Below, piece by piece: positions 1-9,767 of a stretch of DNA of 64,000 bases. Made by a program: the position numbers and the translations under genes. Every line of letters starts with the position of its first letter. Position 1 is the stretch's first letter. Under the pieces are notes generated by a model. That model did not search any database, was not told the origin of the DNA, and saw only the letters and a program-made list of their open reading frames with translations. Source of the stretch: Polaribacter sp. IC073 (lineage in GTDB: Bacteria; Bacteroidota; Bacteroidia; Flavobacteriales; Flavobacteriaceae). Where the stretch lies: the NCBI RefSeq assembly GCF_007997075.1, contig NZ_VORS01000004.1, forward strand, positions 274,734 to 338,733, read 5' to 3'.

Positions 1-158
1 TTATCTGTTGTAGCAATTATATACAGCGCTGAATCTTTGTTTATACTACTTGATATGGATGTTGTTTTTTCTGATGTACGATCCAATTTTAATCTAACAT
101 TACAGCTAACTAATAATACTGTAGCCAATAAAATTAATAAGAATCTTAATGTTTTCAT
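1..158 (-). CDS. Lipoprotein, N-terminal fragment (runs off the window)
   Basis: An open frame starts with ATG at 158 on the minus strand and stays open to base 1, giving 52 codons. The product begins with Lys-3 and a hydrophobic stretch and has a lipobox L16-V-S-C19, so it should be cleaved by signal peptidase II and lipidated at Cys19. After the cysteine come Asn-Val-Arg and a Ser/Thr-rich segment. The remainder lies outside the window, so no family can be named. No gene lies between it and the ROK kinase at 345-1088 (minus), 186 bases away. Confidence 0.7.
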   Translation of the reverse strand, partial: MKTLRFLLILLATVLLVSCNVRLKLDRTSEKTTSISSSINKDSALYIIATTD

Positions 159-344
159 AGCTTGTCGTTTATTTAGTTTTTATAAAGTTCAACTTTTAAA
201 ATGATATTATATCATTTTAAAATCAATAATTTACATCTGTGTTGTTTGCTAAGTTTTGTTTTTATAAGATTAGTAACAAACTTAATGAACTCTCATTTTA
301 TTTTGAGAATTGAGTAAAAAGGAATTCAAAATAAAAATTAGAAC

Positions 345-1088
345 CTATTTACACTTCTTACTAGCATACATTGCAGCACCAATAATACCAGCATTGTTTC
401 TAAATTCGGCAACTTTTACTTTTACATCTGTAGTTAAGTATTGTTTAAAATTATCATATTTTTTGCTAATTCCGCCACCTAAAACAATTAAACTTGGTGT
501 AAAAACAATTCGAACATATTCTAATAAAGAATCGAATCTTTTTGCCCAATCTTCTAAAGATAAATCTTCTTTTTTTCTTACAGAGTCTGCAGTGTGAAAC
601 TCAATAATTTTCCCATTTGTATGCAACATTCTTCCAACTTCTAAATTCGGAATTAACTTTCCGTTGTAAAATAAGCCAGAACCAATACCTGTACCAATTG
701 TAATGACAAGTACAACTTCTTTTTCATTTTTTGCAGCACCTAAACTAACTTCTGCTAAACCTGCTAAATCGGCATCATTACTTACAAAAAACGGAAGGTT
801 ACATTCTTTTTTGAATAGTTTGTCCACTTTTACATTTAACCATTTCGGACTCAAATTACCAGAGTGAATGCATTTACCGTCTACAATTGTGGTAGGAAAA
901 CTACAACCAACGGCCTTTTTCCAATCGAAATGTGCAATCATTTCTTTTACAACTTTAGCCACTGCTTCTGGTGTTGCAGGCTTTGGAGTTGCAATTCTAA
1001 ATCTTTCAGTTAGTAGTTCGCCTGTTTTTGTATTTACAACAGCTCCTTTAATTCCAGAGCCACCAATATCTATCCCTAACATTTTCAT
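345..1088 (-). CDS. ppgK: Polyphosphate glucokinase-like ROK family kinase
   Basis: 247-residue cytoplasmic sugar kinase of the ROK family, closest in pattern to polyphosphate/ATP glucokinases that phosphorylate glucose to glucose 6-phosphate. Visible motifs are the phosphate loop DIGGSG (7-12), the Asn-Asp-Ala-Asp segment with the catalytic Asp (104-107), the second phosphate motif TIGTGIGS (130-137) and a GGG turn (204-206). The C-terminal segment [18 protein letters not shown] is typical of PpgK. The ROK ExGH motif reads E150-V-G-R153, so the usual His is Arg, and the zinc-binding cysteines of many ROK proteins are absent. It starts 3 nt after the stop of the RNA methyltransferase gene and is probably co-transcribed with it. 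Met3 (ATG at 1082) is an alternative start. Confidence 0.8.
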   Translation of the reverse strand: MKMLGIDIGGSGIKGAVVNTKTGELLTERFRIATPKPATPEAVAKVVKEMIAHFDWKKAVGCSFPTTIVDGKCIHSGNLSPKWLNVKVDKLFKKECNLPFFVSNDADLAGLAEVSLGAAKNEKEVVLVITIGTGIGSGLFYNGKLIPNLEVGRMLHTNGKIIEFHTADSVRKKEDLSLEDWAKRFDSLLEYVRIVFTPSLIVLGGGISKKYDNFKQYLTTDVKVKVAEFRNNAGIIGAAMYASKKCK

Positions 1089-1091
1089 ACT

Positions 1092-1889
1092 TTATATTTT
1101 AAATTCTCTTTGTCTTTTTGCTTCAAACAAAACAATGGCGGCCGCAACAGAAACGTTCATAGAATCTATTTTTCCTTGCATTGGTATGTTGATGTTTTGC
1201 GTTGCTTTTTCTCTAAAAATAGCAGATAAGCCCGTTGCTTCTGTGCCTACAACAATAGCAGATGCTTCGGTATACTTTTCTTTATGATATTCGTTTGAAT
1301 TCTGCAAAGTAGTGGCATATATTTTAATATTATTTTCTTCCAGAAATTCAATAATTTCTTCGGAAGTTCCTACGCCAATTTGATTTGTAAAAACACAACC
1401 AACACTAGCTCTTATAATATTAGAATTGTACAAATCGCTTTTAGGATTCGCAATAAAAACAGCATCTATATTTGCTGCATCGGCAGTTCTTAAGAGTGCC
1501 CCAATATTTCCTGGTTTCTCAACACCTTCTGCTACTAAAATTAATGGATTTTCATTTTTAAATTGAATACCTTCTAATGTGAAGTTTTTTGCTTTTGTAA
1601 CGGCAATAATTCCTTCAGTAGAATCTCTGTAGGCTAATTTTTGATAGACTTCTTTAGAAATTAGAATTCTATTTACATTTGAATTAAAGAGGTGTAAAAC
1701 TTCTTGTTCAGAAATTAATCCCTCAAAAAATAAAACAGTATCAAAATTATAATTTGTAGCAATGGCAAGTGATATTTCTCTTTTTCCTTCAATAATAAAA
1801 AGTCCTGTTTTTTTACGCTCTCTAGATTTCTCTTGTAACTTTAAAAGTTCTTTAATATAAGAGTTTTGTATGCTGGTAATTTCTTTCAT
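1092..1889 (-). CDS. SpoU/TrmH-family rRNA/tRNA 2'-O-methyltransferase
   Basis: 265-residue SPOUT-fold RNA ribose methyltransferase using S-adenosylmethionine. Residues 1-100 form the substrate-binding SpoU_sub domain. The catalytic domain carries motif 1 with the conserved Asn and Arg ([16 protein letters not shown], 124-139), motif 2 [10 protein letters not shown] (213-222) and motif 3 [17 protein letters not shown] (235-251), which form the trefoil-knot cofactor site. The target nucleotide cannot be deduced; annotators usually call this an RNA methyltransferase of the TsnR/RlmB group. It is the first gene of a two-gene operon with the ROK kinase (3 nt gap). A TATATTTG box (1902-1895, minus strand) ends five bases before the ATG, so the mRNA is probably leaderless. 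Confidence 0.88.
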   Translation of the reverse strand: MKEITSIQNSYIKELLKLQEKSRERKKTGLFIIEGKREISLAIATNYNFDTVLFFEGLISEQEVLHLFNSNVNRILISKEVYQKLAYRDSTEGIIAVTKAKNFTLEGIQFKNENPLILVAEGVEKPGNIGALLRTADAANIDAVFIANPKSDLYNSNIIRASVGCVFTNQIGVGTSEEIIEFLEENNIKIYATTLQNSNEYHKEKYTEASAIVVGTEATGLSAIFREKATQNINIPMQGKIDSMNVSVAAAIVLFEAKRQREFKI

Positions 1890-1894
1890 CGCTG

Positions 1895-1902
1895 CAAATA
1901 TA
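1895..1902 (-). promoter_or_regulatory. -7 promoter box TATATTTG before the SpoU methyltransferase
   Basis: Read on the minus strand this matches the Bacteroidota -7 consensus TAnnTTTG exactly. Only CAGCG separates it from the ATG at 1889, so transcription should start at or next to the start codon. No clear -33 TTG is seen at the usual distance. Confidence 0.6.
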
Positions 1903-1971
1903 CCTAATTATGGGGATTGTATCATTTCACTTTTTTACAAATATTTGTATTGAATTTTAAAACGACAGATT

Positions 1972-2451
1972 ATGAAGAAAATTAAATTTTACTTAGTTGC
2001 GTTCTTTTGCGCATTTGTAATGATGTCTTTTACTTTAAGTAAGATGCATAATACTGATACAGATTTTATTAAAATAGAAATTCCCTTAGATAATATAGAC
2101 ATTCCATCTGGTTGGGGTGCTTGGAGCACAACAGGTTGTTTAAAAGGTTTAGATTTTAGAGTTAGAAACGATAGCTATAACAAATACGCCAAAAAATACA
2201 AATGGTATATCCAATTTAGAAATAGATATAGAGAGAATATTCACCTAAGTTTTAAAGCAGTGGCACCAAGTGAAAGAAATGAAATTAAAAGAACAGAAAA
2301 AACTACAGACAGAATTCATGTAGACGGAAATTCTGGAACTTATAAAACCTATTATCTGGTTAATTCGCGCTCATCTGTGTATGTTTATGTGAATAAAATT
2401 AGAATTGGCGCTAAAGATTATGGGTATGATTATTATAATTGTGATAAATAA
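1972..2451 (+). CDS. Small secreted protein, family not recognised
   Basis: 159 residues beginning with Lys-2-Lys-3 and a hydrophobic core (about 6-20), a likely Sec signal peptide, so the product should be periplasmic or secreted. The mature part is rich in Lys, Arg and Tyr, with a motif PSGWGAWSTTGC around 45-56 and a second cysteine at 157; the two cysteines could form a disulfide linking the ends. No catalytic motif is visible. It stands alone, divergent from the methyltransferase gene and convergent with the amidohydrolase genes, with a shared terminator downstream at 2605-2635. The signal peptide supports a real gene; its function is unknown. Confidence 0.7.
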   Translation: MKKIKFYLVAFFCAFVMMSFTLSKMHNTDTDFIKIEIPLDNIDIPSGWGAWSTTGCLKGLDFRVRNDSYNKYAKKYKWYIQFRNRYRENIHLSFKAVAPSERNEIKRTEKTTDRIHVDGNSGTYKTYYLVNSRSSVYVYVNKIRIGAKDYGYDYYNCDK

Positions 2452-2604
2452 TATACCTAACTGTAGGTATTGTAAAATAAAATAATTCGTACAATATTTG
2501 TAATGCAGCAAAACTAGCGTTCTATATGCTGTTTTTATTTGAATTTTATTGTCAAGAAAAAGAGAATTGTAAGTTCAGTTTTATTTTTCGAACTGTTTTT
2601 AATG

Positions 2605-2635
2605 AAAAAGGCTCGCAAATAGCGAGCCTTTTTTA
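2605..2635. terminator. Bidirectional Rho-independent terminator
   Basis: A 12-bp perfect stem (2605-2616 with 2622-2633) closes a five-base loop; the G+C-rich core GGCTCGC is flanked by an A-run and a T-run, so it can stop transcription from both sides. It lies between the convergent genes ending at 2451 (+) and 2653 (-). Confidence 0.9.
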
Positions 2636-2652
2636 TATGAATAAAAAATAAC

Positions 2653-3951
2653 TTATTTTGTTTTATACTTATTAGAATAGCGTTTCCAAAGTTCTGTTTG
2701 GTGCGTTTCTAAACTAATTTTTCTACCTTGAATAAAAGCATCTGTTAAAATATTACCACGCATTTCTAAAGCATCTCCTTCAGAAATAAATAACGTTGCA
2801 TCTTTACCAACTTCTAAAGAACCTGTAAAAGAATCAATTCCTAAAATTTTAGCCGTATTTAAAGTAATTAACTGTAAAGCTACTTCTTTGTCTAAGCCAA
2901 AAGCCGCAAATGTACCTGCGTAGAAGGGTAAGTTTCTTGTATTCATACGTTCCATTTGTCCTTCCATACCCAAACTAACCAAAACACCTTTGTCTATTAA
3001 GGTTTTTGCAATAGTGTATGTAGAATCATAAGAGTCATCTTCGCTATTTGGGTTTCTGTGCGGTCTTTCTAAAATGACAGCAACATTATTTTTCACTAAT
3101 AAATCGGCTACTTTATCTGCATGTTCTCCATGTACAATGGCAAGGTTATTAATGCCTAATTCTTTCGCAATGGTAATAGCATCTGTAATTTCTTTTTGTC
3201 CGTTTACGTGAATAAAAAGTTTTTTAGAACCGTCAAACAAATCAGCTGTTGCTTGGTAAGGCAAGTGCGTTTTGTTTTTATTGCCTGCTAAATAATTTTT
3301 AGCATTCATAAAATAAGATTTTATCTCCTCAATTTTACCAGGATATTTAGTATCTGGTTTTAAAGCAGGATCTTCTCCTAACCACCATCTGCCGCTTGTA
3401 AAACTAGAAGGCCAATCCATATGAATACCATCATCTGTTTTAATTGCAGCGTCTTCCCAATTCCAAGCATCTAATTGTACAATAGAAGATGTACCAGAAA
3501 TAGTACCACCTCTAGGAGTTATCTGTGCCATTAAAACACCATTTGGTCTCATAGATTCTACCAATTTACTTTCTGCATTGTAAGCGATTAAGCTTCTAAT
3601 ATGCGGATTCATAGCACCAATTTCATCTTCATCATCACTTGCTTTTACAGCATCTATTTCTACCAAACCTAACGTAGCATTTGCTGCAATAAAACCAGGA
3701 TATACATGTTTTCCTTTGGCATTTATAACAGTTCCTTGTCTTGCAATTTTTACCATTGCGCTGCCAACAAACGTTAATTTACCCTCACTAAACATAATTA
3801 GAGAATTCTCTATTACTTGTCCGTTTCCTAAGTGTGCTGTTGCACCTTCAATAGAAAAGGCAGTAGTTTGTTTGTCTGCCGGTGTTTGTTGTGCGATACT
3901 ATTTCCTACTAAGAAGAAAAATAGCATACTATATATTATTTTTTTCATCAT
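2653..3951 (-). CDS. Secreted amidohydrolase-family protein with degenerate metal site
   Basis: 432 residues with a Sec signal peptide (about 1-20) and the beta-sandwich plus TIM-barrel layout of the imidazolonepropionase-like amidohydrolase superfamily; the C-terminal segment LITLNTAKILGIDSFTGSLEVGKDATL is typical. The strand that normally ends in the metal-binding HxH reads KHVYPGFIAANATLGL, so both histidines are missing. Later histidines in IVHGEHAD and ILERPHRN exist but may not restore the site. It starts 2 nt after the stop of the 986-residue amidohydrolase and the pair surely form an operon; such pairs are common in Bacteroidetes. It may be a structural partner of the larger protein. 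The second ATG at 3948 is an equally possible start. Confidence 0.85.
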   Translation of the reverse strand: MMKKIIYSMLFFFLVGNSIAQQTPADKQTTAFSIEGATAHLGNGQVIENSLIMFSEGKLTFVGSAMVKIARQGTVINAKGKHVYPGFIAANATLGLVEIDAVKASDDEDEIGAMNPHIRSLIAYNAESKLVESMRPNGVLMAQITPRGGTISGTSSIVQLDAWNWEDAAIKTDDGIHMDWPSSFTSGRWWLGEDPALKPDTKYPGKIEEIKSYFMNAKNYLAGNKNKTHLPYQATADLFDGSKKLFIHVNGQKEITDAITIAKELGINNLAIVHGEHADKVADLLVKNNVAVILERPHRNPNSEDDSYDSTYTIAKTLIDKGVLVSLGMEGQMERMNTRNLPFYAGTFAAFGLDKEVALQLITLNTAKILGIDSFTGSLEVGKDATLFISEGDALEMRGNILTDAFIQGRKISLETHQTELWKRYSNKYKTK

Positions 3952-3953
3952 TT

Positions 3954-6914
3954 CTAGTTATTAAGTGCTTCTAAAGTATCACAGTGAAAGTTTCTATCTC
4001 CTCTTTTCATTGGAACTTTTGTTTTACCACCATTCATTTTTTCATTCAACATCATGTCAATCAATTTACTTTTTTCTAGTTTGATTGCTTCACGTTTTTT
4101 AATATCTTCTGCTCTGTCAAAGAAAACTTTACCATCTACAATTGTCTTTTCTACTTTTGTGTAAATAGACATTGGGTGATGGCTCCATAAAACAACATCT
4201 GCATCTTTTCCTTCTTTAATACTGCCCACTTTATCATCAATGTGTAATAATTTTGCAGGATTGATAGTCACCATTTTCCAAGCTTCTAATTCCGACATGC
4301 CACCATATTTAATAGTTTTAGCTGCTTCCTGATTCAAACGTCTAGACATTTCTCTATCATCAGAATTGATAGCAACCGTAACACCAGCATTGTGCATAAT
4401 TGCAGCATTGTATGGTATTGCGTCATTTACTTCGTATTTATAGGCCCACCAATCAGAAAAAGTAGAACCACCAACACCATGTTCTGCCATTTTATCGGCA
4501 AGTTTGTATCCTTCTAAAATATGTGTAAAAGTGTTGATTCTAAAATTGAATTTCTCTGCAACTTTCATCAACATGTTTATTTCTGATTGTACATAAGAAT
4601 GACAAGAGATAAAACGTTCTCCGTTTAAAATTTCAACCAAGGTTTCCATTTCATCATCTTTTCGATACGGATTGCCACTTTTCTTTAAAACTTCATATTC
4701 TTGGGCTCTTGTAAAATAATCTGTAAACATTTGTTCTACACCCATTCTTGTCTGCGGAAAACGAGTTCCGTTGCTACTTCTAGATTGTTTTACGTTTTCA
4801 CCTAAAGCAAATTTTATAAATTTCGGAGAATTGTCATAAATCATATTCGCAGCACTTTCTCCCCATTTCAATTTAATGATTGCAGAACGCCCACCGATTG
4901 GGTTTGCAGAACCATGTAATATTTGCGAAGAAGTTGTTCCTCCAGAAAGGTTTCTATAAATATTGATGTCATTAGGGTCTATTACATCTTCCATCGTTAC
5001 TTCTGCAGAAGAATTTTGCGCGCCTTCATTAACAGCTGAAGCTGCAATATGAGAATGCTCATCTACAATACCAGCAGTTAAATGCTTTCCTGTTCCGTCA
5101 ATTTCTGTTGCTCTTCTTGCCTTTAATTTTTTACCTATTTCAGCAATTTTTCCGTCTTTTAAAAGAACATCTATATTTTCTAAAATACCAGCATCTTCAC
5201 TTGTCCAAACGGTTACATTTTTAATTAAAATAGTTTCCGTTTCTGGTAACTTATAATTTCCAAAACCAAGATTAGGGTAACTTACCGGAAGCACCACAAT
5301 GGCGTCTTCTTTCTTTTTCTTATTCTCTTTTTTCTTGCTATCTTTTTTTACTTGCTTACTGGCAGACCAAGAAGTTTCATTTCCTTGAGTATCATAAGCG
5401 GTTCCTTGCATTACATTGGCAGCGTTAATGATTTTACCCATCATTCTAGTGTAATCGCTATCTTCATTTAAAGTGATAGAAACCCAATCATCTGCAAAAG
5501 AAAATTTAGACTTCACTTTTTTATCCCCCATTTTAATAGCGCCAGTTTGTTTTGCTCCTTTACCAGAAATAGTTAAATCGTAGTTTTTACCATTAACAGA
5601 TAACATGTAATTTCCTGTTATGTCTTTAATAGTCATATCATTTACTACATTTTTGTCTCCCTGAACCCAGTTTTCATAAATGGTAGTTTTTGCATCAAAA
5701 ATATCTCCAGAAGTTACAATAAAGTTTGCGTAACTTCCTGTATTTAAGTTTCCGATAGCATTGTTACCAATAATAGTTGCAGGAATTGTAGTTAAAGAAG
5801 CCAACGCTTTTTCTTTATCGAAACCATACTTAATTGCTTTCTGTAAGTTTTTATGAAAAGACTTTACAGATTTTAAAGAACGTGTAGTCAATGCAAAATT
5901 AACCCCGTTTTCTGATAATACTTTTAAATTAGACGGTTCTTGATTCCATTTACGCATGTCTCTTAAAGAAATTTGTTGCGCTAAAAGCGGATTAGAAACA
6001 TCAAAAGCTTTACTAAAATTAATAGGTATAATAAAGTTTGCATTGGTGCCTTTAATATCACTAATTCTTTCAAACTCATCTCCAGAACCAACAATTGTGT
6101 ATTGAATTCCGAATTCATCCCCCACTTTATCTGCTCTTAAAGCATCCAATAAATTTCCGGTTTCAAAAATTTGAACTAAGTTTTTATTACTATTTAACGC
6201 CTCTAAAGCCATATCTTTATTTTTCATGTTGCCATTAGCATACCAAGAAGCATCATTATACATCTGGCGTAATAATGCCATTGCACCCATTCTAGAACTA
6301 GGATATGCTTGTCTAGAAGTTGCACTTTTAGAAAATGATAAGTACTGCGCAGATTTTGTATCTAAAATTCTATAAGCATCCGAAGAATTAGCATTCAACG
6401 CAATGAGCAATCCGTTTCCACGAATAATACCATCTTGCATGTGTGTATTTACAACACCAAAACCAGCATTAATAAGTTCTGTTGCTTTTTTAGAATCGAA
6501 AGAAAAATCTTTGATAGGATCTACGTCTGGTCTCACATGATCGTTCCAATAATAGCCTTCGCGCGAAGCTTCATATTGTGCAGTTCTAGAGGTACTAGCA
6601 GCTCTTTTAGGTTTCTGAATTCCGAAATCTGAATACAAATCGATAAAAGAAGGATACATTGTTTTTCCTGAAAGGTCTACAATTTTTGCACCTTTAGGAA
6701 TTTTAATAGATGTACCAACCTGTATCACTTTACCGTTTTCAATTAGCAAGGTGGCGTTTTTAAGTACCTTTTTTGGTGTTACATAAATTGTGGCATTGGT
6801 AAATGCTGCCAGGGTGTTGTCTGTTGTTTTTACTCCTGCATCTGTTGGAAAATAATCTTGCGAGTGCAAGGAAATAGTCAACATAAACGAGCAAAATAAG
6901 AGTAGTTTTCTCAT
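3954..6914 (-). CDS. Large secreted two-domain amidohydrolase
   Basis: 986 residues from the ATG at 6914, chosen because it places a classic signal peptide (MRKLLLFCSFMLTISLHSQ) at the N-terminus; the longer open frame adds 17 residues without signal character. The protein contains two amidohydrolase-like halves. The first (about 30-440) lacks the metal-binding HxH (it reads YPSFIDLYSDFG). The second (about 560-960) has the HSH motif near residue 618, a later THILEGY histidine and the Asp of INSDDRE, so it should be the catalytic half, with a metal site like that of imidazolonepropionase or cytosine deaminase relatives. A Lys-rich linker lies between the halves. It is the first gene of a two-gene operon. 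The substrate is unknown, possibly a cyclic dipeptide or amide outside the cytoplasm. Confidence 0.85.
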   Translation of the reverse strand: MRKLLLFCSFMLTISLHSQDYFPTDAGVKTTDNTLAAFTNATIYVTPKKVLKNATLLIENGKVIQVGTSIKIPKGAKIVDLSGKTMYPSFIDLYSDFGIQKPKRAASTSRTAQYEASREGYYWNDHVRPDVDPIKDFSFDSKKATELINAGFGVVNTHMQDGIIRGNGLLIALNANSSDAYRILDTKSAQYLSFSKSATSRQAYPSSRMGAMALLRQMYNDASWYANGNMKNKDMALEALNSNKNLVQIFETGNLLDALRADKVGDEFGIQYTIVGSGDEFERISDIKGTNANFIIPINFSKAFDVSNPLLAQQISLRDMRKWNQEPSNLKVLSENGVNFALTTRSLKSVKSFHKNLQKAIKYGFDKEKALASLTTIPATIIGNNAIGNLNTGSYANFIVTSGDIFDAKTTIYENWVQGDKNVVNDMTIKDITGNYMLSVNGKNYDLTISGKGAKQTGAIKMGDKKVKSKFSFADDWVSITLNEDSDYTRMMGKIINAANVMQGTAYDTQGNETSWSASKQVKKDSKKKENKKKKEDAIVVLPVSYPNLGFGNYKLPETETILIKNVTVWTSEDAGILENIDVLLKDGKIAEIGKKLKARRATEIDGTGKHLTAGIVDEHSHIAASAVNEGAQNSSAEVTMEDVIDPNDINIYRNLSGGTTSSQILHGSANPIGGRSAIIKLKWGESAANMIYDNSPKFIKFALGENVKQSRSSNGTRFPQTRMGVEQMFTDYFTRAQEYEVLKKSGNPYRKDDEMETLVEILNGERFISCHSYVQSEINMLMKVAEKFNFRINTFTHILEGYKLADKMAEHGVGGSTFSDWWAYKYEVNDAIPYNAAIMHNAGVTVAINSDDREMSRRLNQEAAKTIKYGGMSELEAWKMVTINPAKLLHIDDKVGSIKEGKDADVVLWSHHPMSIYTKVEKTIVDGKVFFDRAEDIKKREAIKLEKSKLIDMMLNEKMNGGKTKVPMKRGDRNFHCDTLEALNN

Positions 6915-7011
6915 GAGTTTGATATAGTTATTTGAATTAATTGCTATAAATTTAATTAGAAGCAATTTGTAAATTGTTAAAAGAAATTACTTTAACATAA
7001 ATTTAAGAAAA

Positions 7012-8088
7012 CTAGCTTTCTTCTGCAGTTTCAAAATAAGTAATTAATAAATCAACAACATAATTGTAAGAGGCAATTCCTTTGTCTTGTTTGTTTGCTT
7101 TTAAATAGGCGTTATATCCTTTCTTTACAAGCGGTTCAAACGGATTCTTATATTCTTGCCAAAATAAATAACTGTTGTTAAAATCTTTACCAACTCCTTT
7201 GTTTACCGTTCGCCAAAGTTCTTTAGATAGCTTTCTGTCTCGTTTTCTAAGTTCAGAAATACAATAACTAAAGGCCATTCTATAACTCGCATATTTAAAA
7301 TAAACATCGTCATTATATGTAGCTGCTAAAAAACCAACAAAATTAGCTTCATTTTCTGCAGCAAAACCAATTTGATGCGCCATTTCATGACAAACAGTTG
7401 TTGGATACGCCGTTTTAGGAATTCGGTCATTTACTTGTGCTTCTCCTGTTAACGGATTAAAATAACCTGCAGTGCCATTATAAGTTTGCAATAAACTCAT
7501 TAAAGAACTTTTTACTGAGGCATGTTGGTATTTTAACTGTGGGAAATCTTTAGCCAAATGAGCATAACCAGAAAGAGCCATCGCGTACATTTCTTTTGGT
7601 TGATATTTACTTTCAACCTTTAAAGTATCGATTTTTGTGATCTCAAATTGATAATAATTTAATTTTCCGATAATCTGTGCTGTTACTTTTTGAAGTTGTG
7701 CAGTAGTATATTTTTTTTGCTGATATTTTAGGTTCTTCGCCAAAGGTTCTCTATAATAGTTCAATCCCCAAAAAAGATAAAAACAAAAATAAAGGATTGA
7801 TAAAATTGCAGTAAAATGAATGATTTTAGGAACAAAATCTCTAAACCGATTTTTTATCAATCGTACAATAAAACGAAGAAAAATAAATAGTAAAAAAGCA
7901 AGCACTACATCACCAAAAGAAAATGGAAGCCAACCGAGTAGAATTCTTAAAAAAGTAGCAATAGGAGGATAGATTCCGTTGGAATAATAACGTTCTATAA
8001 AGGCAGGGTTTTTAGCTGCCAATTGCACAAGTAAGACTTGAATAGGTAGTAAAATAGTTAGAAATAGCTGTTTCTTGTTTATTTTCAT
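7012..8088 (-). CDS. DUF3810 membrane protein with HExxH zinc-peptidase-like motif
   Basis: 358 residues. The N-terminal part has three hydrophobic segments (about 10-25, 45-72 and 90-110), followed by a large soluble domain that contains CHEMAHQIGF near 231-240 and, a few residues later, NEANFVGF, a pattern like the HExxH plus downstream Glu of zinc metallopeptidases. The family is known as DUF3810 and its biochemical role is unestablished. It is transcribed away from dnaB, with about 140 bases between the two start codons, and stands as a single gene. Membrane-anchored peptidase activity is an inference from the motif. Confidence 0.8.
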   Translation of the reverse strand: MKINKKQLFLTILLPIQVLLVQLAAKNPAFIERYYSNGIYPPIATFLRILLGWLPFSFGDVVLAFLLFIFLRFIVRLIKNRFRDFVPKIIHFTAILSILYFCFYLFWGLNYYREPLAKNLKYQQKKYTTAQLQKVTAQIIGKLNYYQFEITKIDTLKVESKYQPKEMYAMALSGYAHLAKDFPQLKYQHASVKSSLMSLLQTYNGTAGYFNPLTGEAQVNDRIPKTAYPTTVCHEMAHQIGFAAENEANFVGFLAATYNDDVYFKYASYRMAFSYCISELRKRDRKLSKELWRTVNKGVGKDFNNSYLFWQEYKNPFEPLVKKGYNAYLKANKQDKGIASYNYVVDLLITYFETAEES

Positions 8089-8213
8089 TTGGGTAAAAAT
8101 AAGAATTCAAAATAGAAGTTGACTGGTTATTAACAAGATAATAACAATTTAGTTTACAATAAATGTCAACAAATAAATGTTCTATTTTAGAAAAAAATAA
8201 CAAAGTAAAAAAG

Positions 8214-8221
8214 TACATTTG
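8214..8221 (+). promoter_or_regulatory. -7 promoter box TACATTTG before dnaB
   Basis: Exact match to TAnnTTTG. Five bases (TAGCC) separate it from the dnaB ATG at 8227, so the transcript is predicted to begin at the start codon. No clear -33 TTG at the expected spacing. Confidence 0.6.
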
Positions 8222-8226
8222 TAGCC

Positions 8227-9741
8227 ATGGAAAAAACGAAGCCAATCGCAGCAAAAAAGATAGACAAGAGTAGAATTATCAGTCTTGAAAAAGGGAAAAT
8301 TCCGCCACAGGCAGTAGAACTAGAGGAAGCTGTTTTAGGTGCAATGATGATTGATAAAAAAGGGATTGATGATGTAATTGACGTCTTAAGTCCCGATGCT
8401 TTTTATGACCAAAAACATAATGAAGTTTATGCTGCTATTTATGAATTATTTCAAAATTCTCAACCCATAGATTTATTAACGGTTTCGAACCTGTTAAAAA
8501 AGAATGGAAAATTAGAGTTTGTTGGAGGTGATTTATTTTTGATTCGTTTAACTCAGAAAGTAGCTTCTTCTGCGCATATCGAATTTCATGCTAGAATTAT
8601 ACTACAAAAATTTATTCAACGTAAATTAATTTCAATTTCAAGTGAAATTATAGAAAATGCATATGACGAAAGTACAGACGTTTTCGAATTATTAGATGAT
8701 GCCGAAGCAAAACTTTTTGAAGTTACCCAGGGAAATTTAAAAAAGAGTTCTGAAGATGCAGGTTCCTTGGTAAAACAAGCATTAGCAAAGATTCAAGAAA
8801 TTGGTAACTCAGAAGGAATGTCTGGTTTACAGACAGGTTTCACCAAGTTAGATGCGTTAACTTCTGGTTGGCAACCCTCTGATTTAGTGATTATTGCTGC
8901 ACGTCCTGGTATGGGGAAAACAGCATTTGTAATTTCGATGGCAAAAAATATGGCAATCGATTTTGGTCACGGAGTTGCTGTATTCTCTTTAGAGATGTCT
9001 TCTGTTCAGTTAATTACGCGTATGATTTCTTCAGAAACGGGCTTAACTTCAGAGAAATTAAGAAAAGGAAATTTAGAGCCTCATGAATGGGAGCAGCTAA
9101 ACGTAAAAGTGAAAAAACTTTCTGATGCACCTATTTTTATTGATGATACTCCGTCTCTTTCTGTATTCGATTTACGTGCAAAAGCACGAAGATTGGTATC
9201 GCAACATGGTGTAAAAATTATTGTAATTGATTATTTACAATTAATGACAGCTGGTGGAAAAGCAGGAGGAAATCGTGAACAGGAAATCTCTATGATTTCT
9301 CGAAATTTAAAAGCATTAGCAAAAGAATTAGAAGTGCCTGTAATTGCACTTTCTCAGTTATCACGTGCGGTAGAAACGCGTGGAGGAAGTAAAAGACCTC
9401 TACTATCCGATTTACGTGAATCTGGTGCTATTGAGCAAGATGCAGATATTGTTTCTTTTATTTTCCGTCCAGAATACTACGGAATGACAGAATGGGACGA
9501 TGATGAGCATACGCCATGTGAAGGACAAGGTGAATTTATTGTTGCAAAACACAGAAATGGTGGATTGGATAATATTCGTTTGAAATTTACAGGACATTTA
9601 GCCAAATTTTCAGATTTAGAAGAAGGTTTTAGTTCAGAATTTCAATCTTCTATGAATGCAGATTTCCCTGATGATCCTTTTGCAAGTGAAGGCGGAATTG
9701 ATCCAAAAGATGCTTTTGGTGATACAGATGTTCCTTTTTAA
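8227..9741 (+). CDS. dnaB: Replicative DNA helicase DnaB
   Basis: 504-residue hexameric helicase that unwinds DNA at the replication fork and binds primase. The N-terminal helical domain begins at KIPPQAVELEEAVLGAMM (24-41). The RecA-like C-terminal domain has Walker A ARPGMGKT (225-232), the SLEMS segment (254-258), Walker B IIVIDYLQL (331-339) and the arginine-rich SQLSRAVE/LRESGAIEQD segment. The full family length is present and no intein interrupts it. The Asp-rich C-terminal tail ending DTDVPF resembles acidic tails of other flavobacterial DnaB proteins. The start codon is the only Met before the conserved domain and lies just after a -7 box. A long hairpin follows at 9768. Confidence 0.97.
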   Translation: MEKTKPIAAKKIDKSRIISLEKGKIPPQAVELEEAVLGAMMIDKKGIDDVIDVLSPDAFYDQKHNEVYAAIYELFQNSQPIDLLTVSNLLKKNGKLEFVGGDLFLIRLTQKVASSAHIEFHARIILQKFIQRKLISISSEIIENAYDESTDVFELLDDAEAKLFEVTQGNLKKSSEDAGSLVKQALAKIQEIGNSEGMSGLQTGFTKLDALTSGWQPSDLVIIAARPGMGKTAFVISMAKNMAIDFGHGVAVFSLEMSSVQLITRMISSETGLTSEKLRKGNLEPHEWEQLNVKVKKLSDAPIFIDDTPSLSVFDLRAKARRLVSQHGVKIIVIDYLQLMTAGGKAGGNREQEISMISRNLKALAKELEVPVIALSQLSRAVETRGGSKRPLLSDLRESGAIEQDADIVSFIFRPEYYGMTEWDDDEHTPCEGQGEFIVAKHRNGGLDNIRLKFTGHLAKFSDLEEGFSSEFQSSMNADFPDDPFASEGGIDPKDAFGDTDVPF

Positions 9742-9767
9742 CTATTAAATATCCTATAAAATTATAT

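Noticed and set aside
8227..9741. Intein in DnaB
   Set aside because: Length and motif spacing are those of an uninterrupted DnaB.
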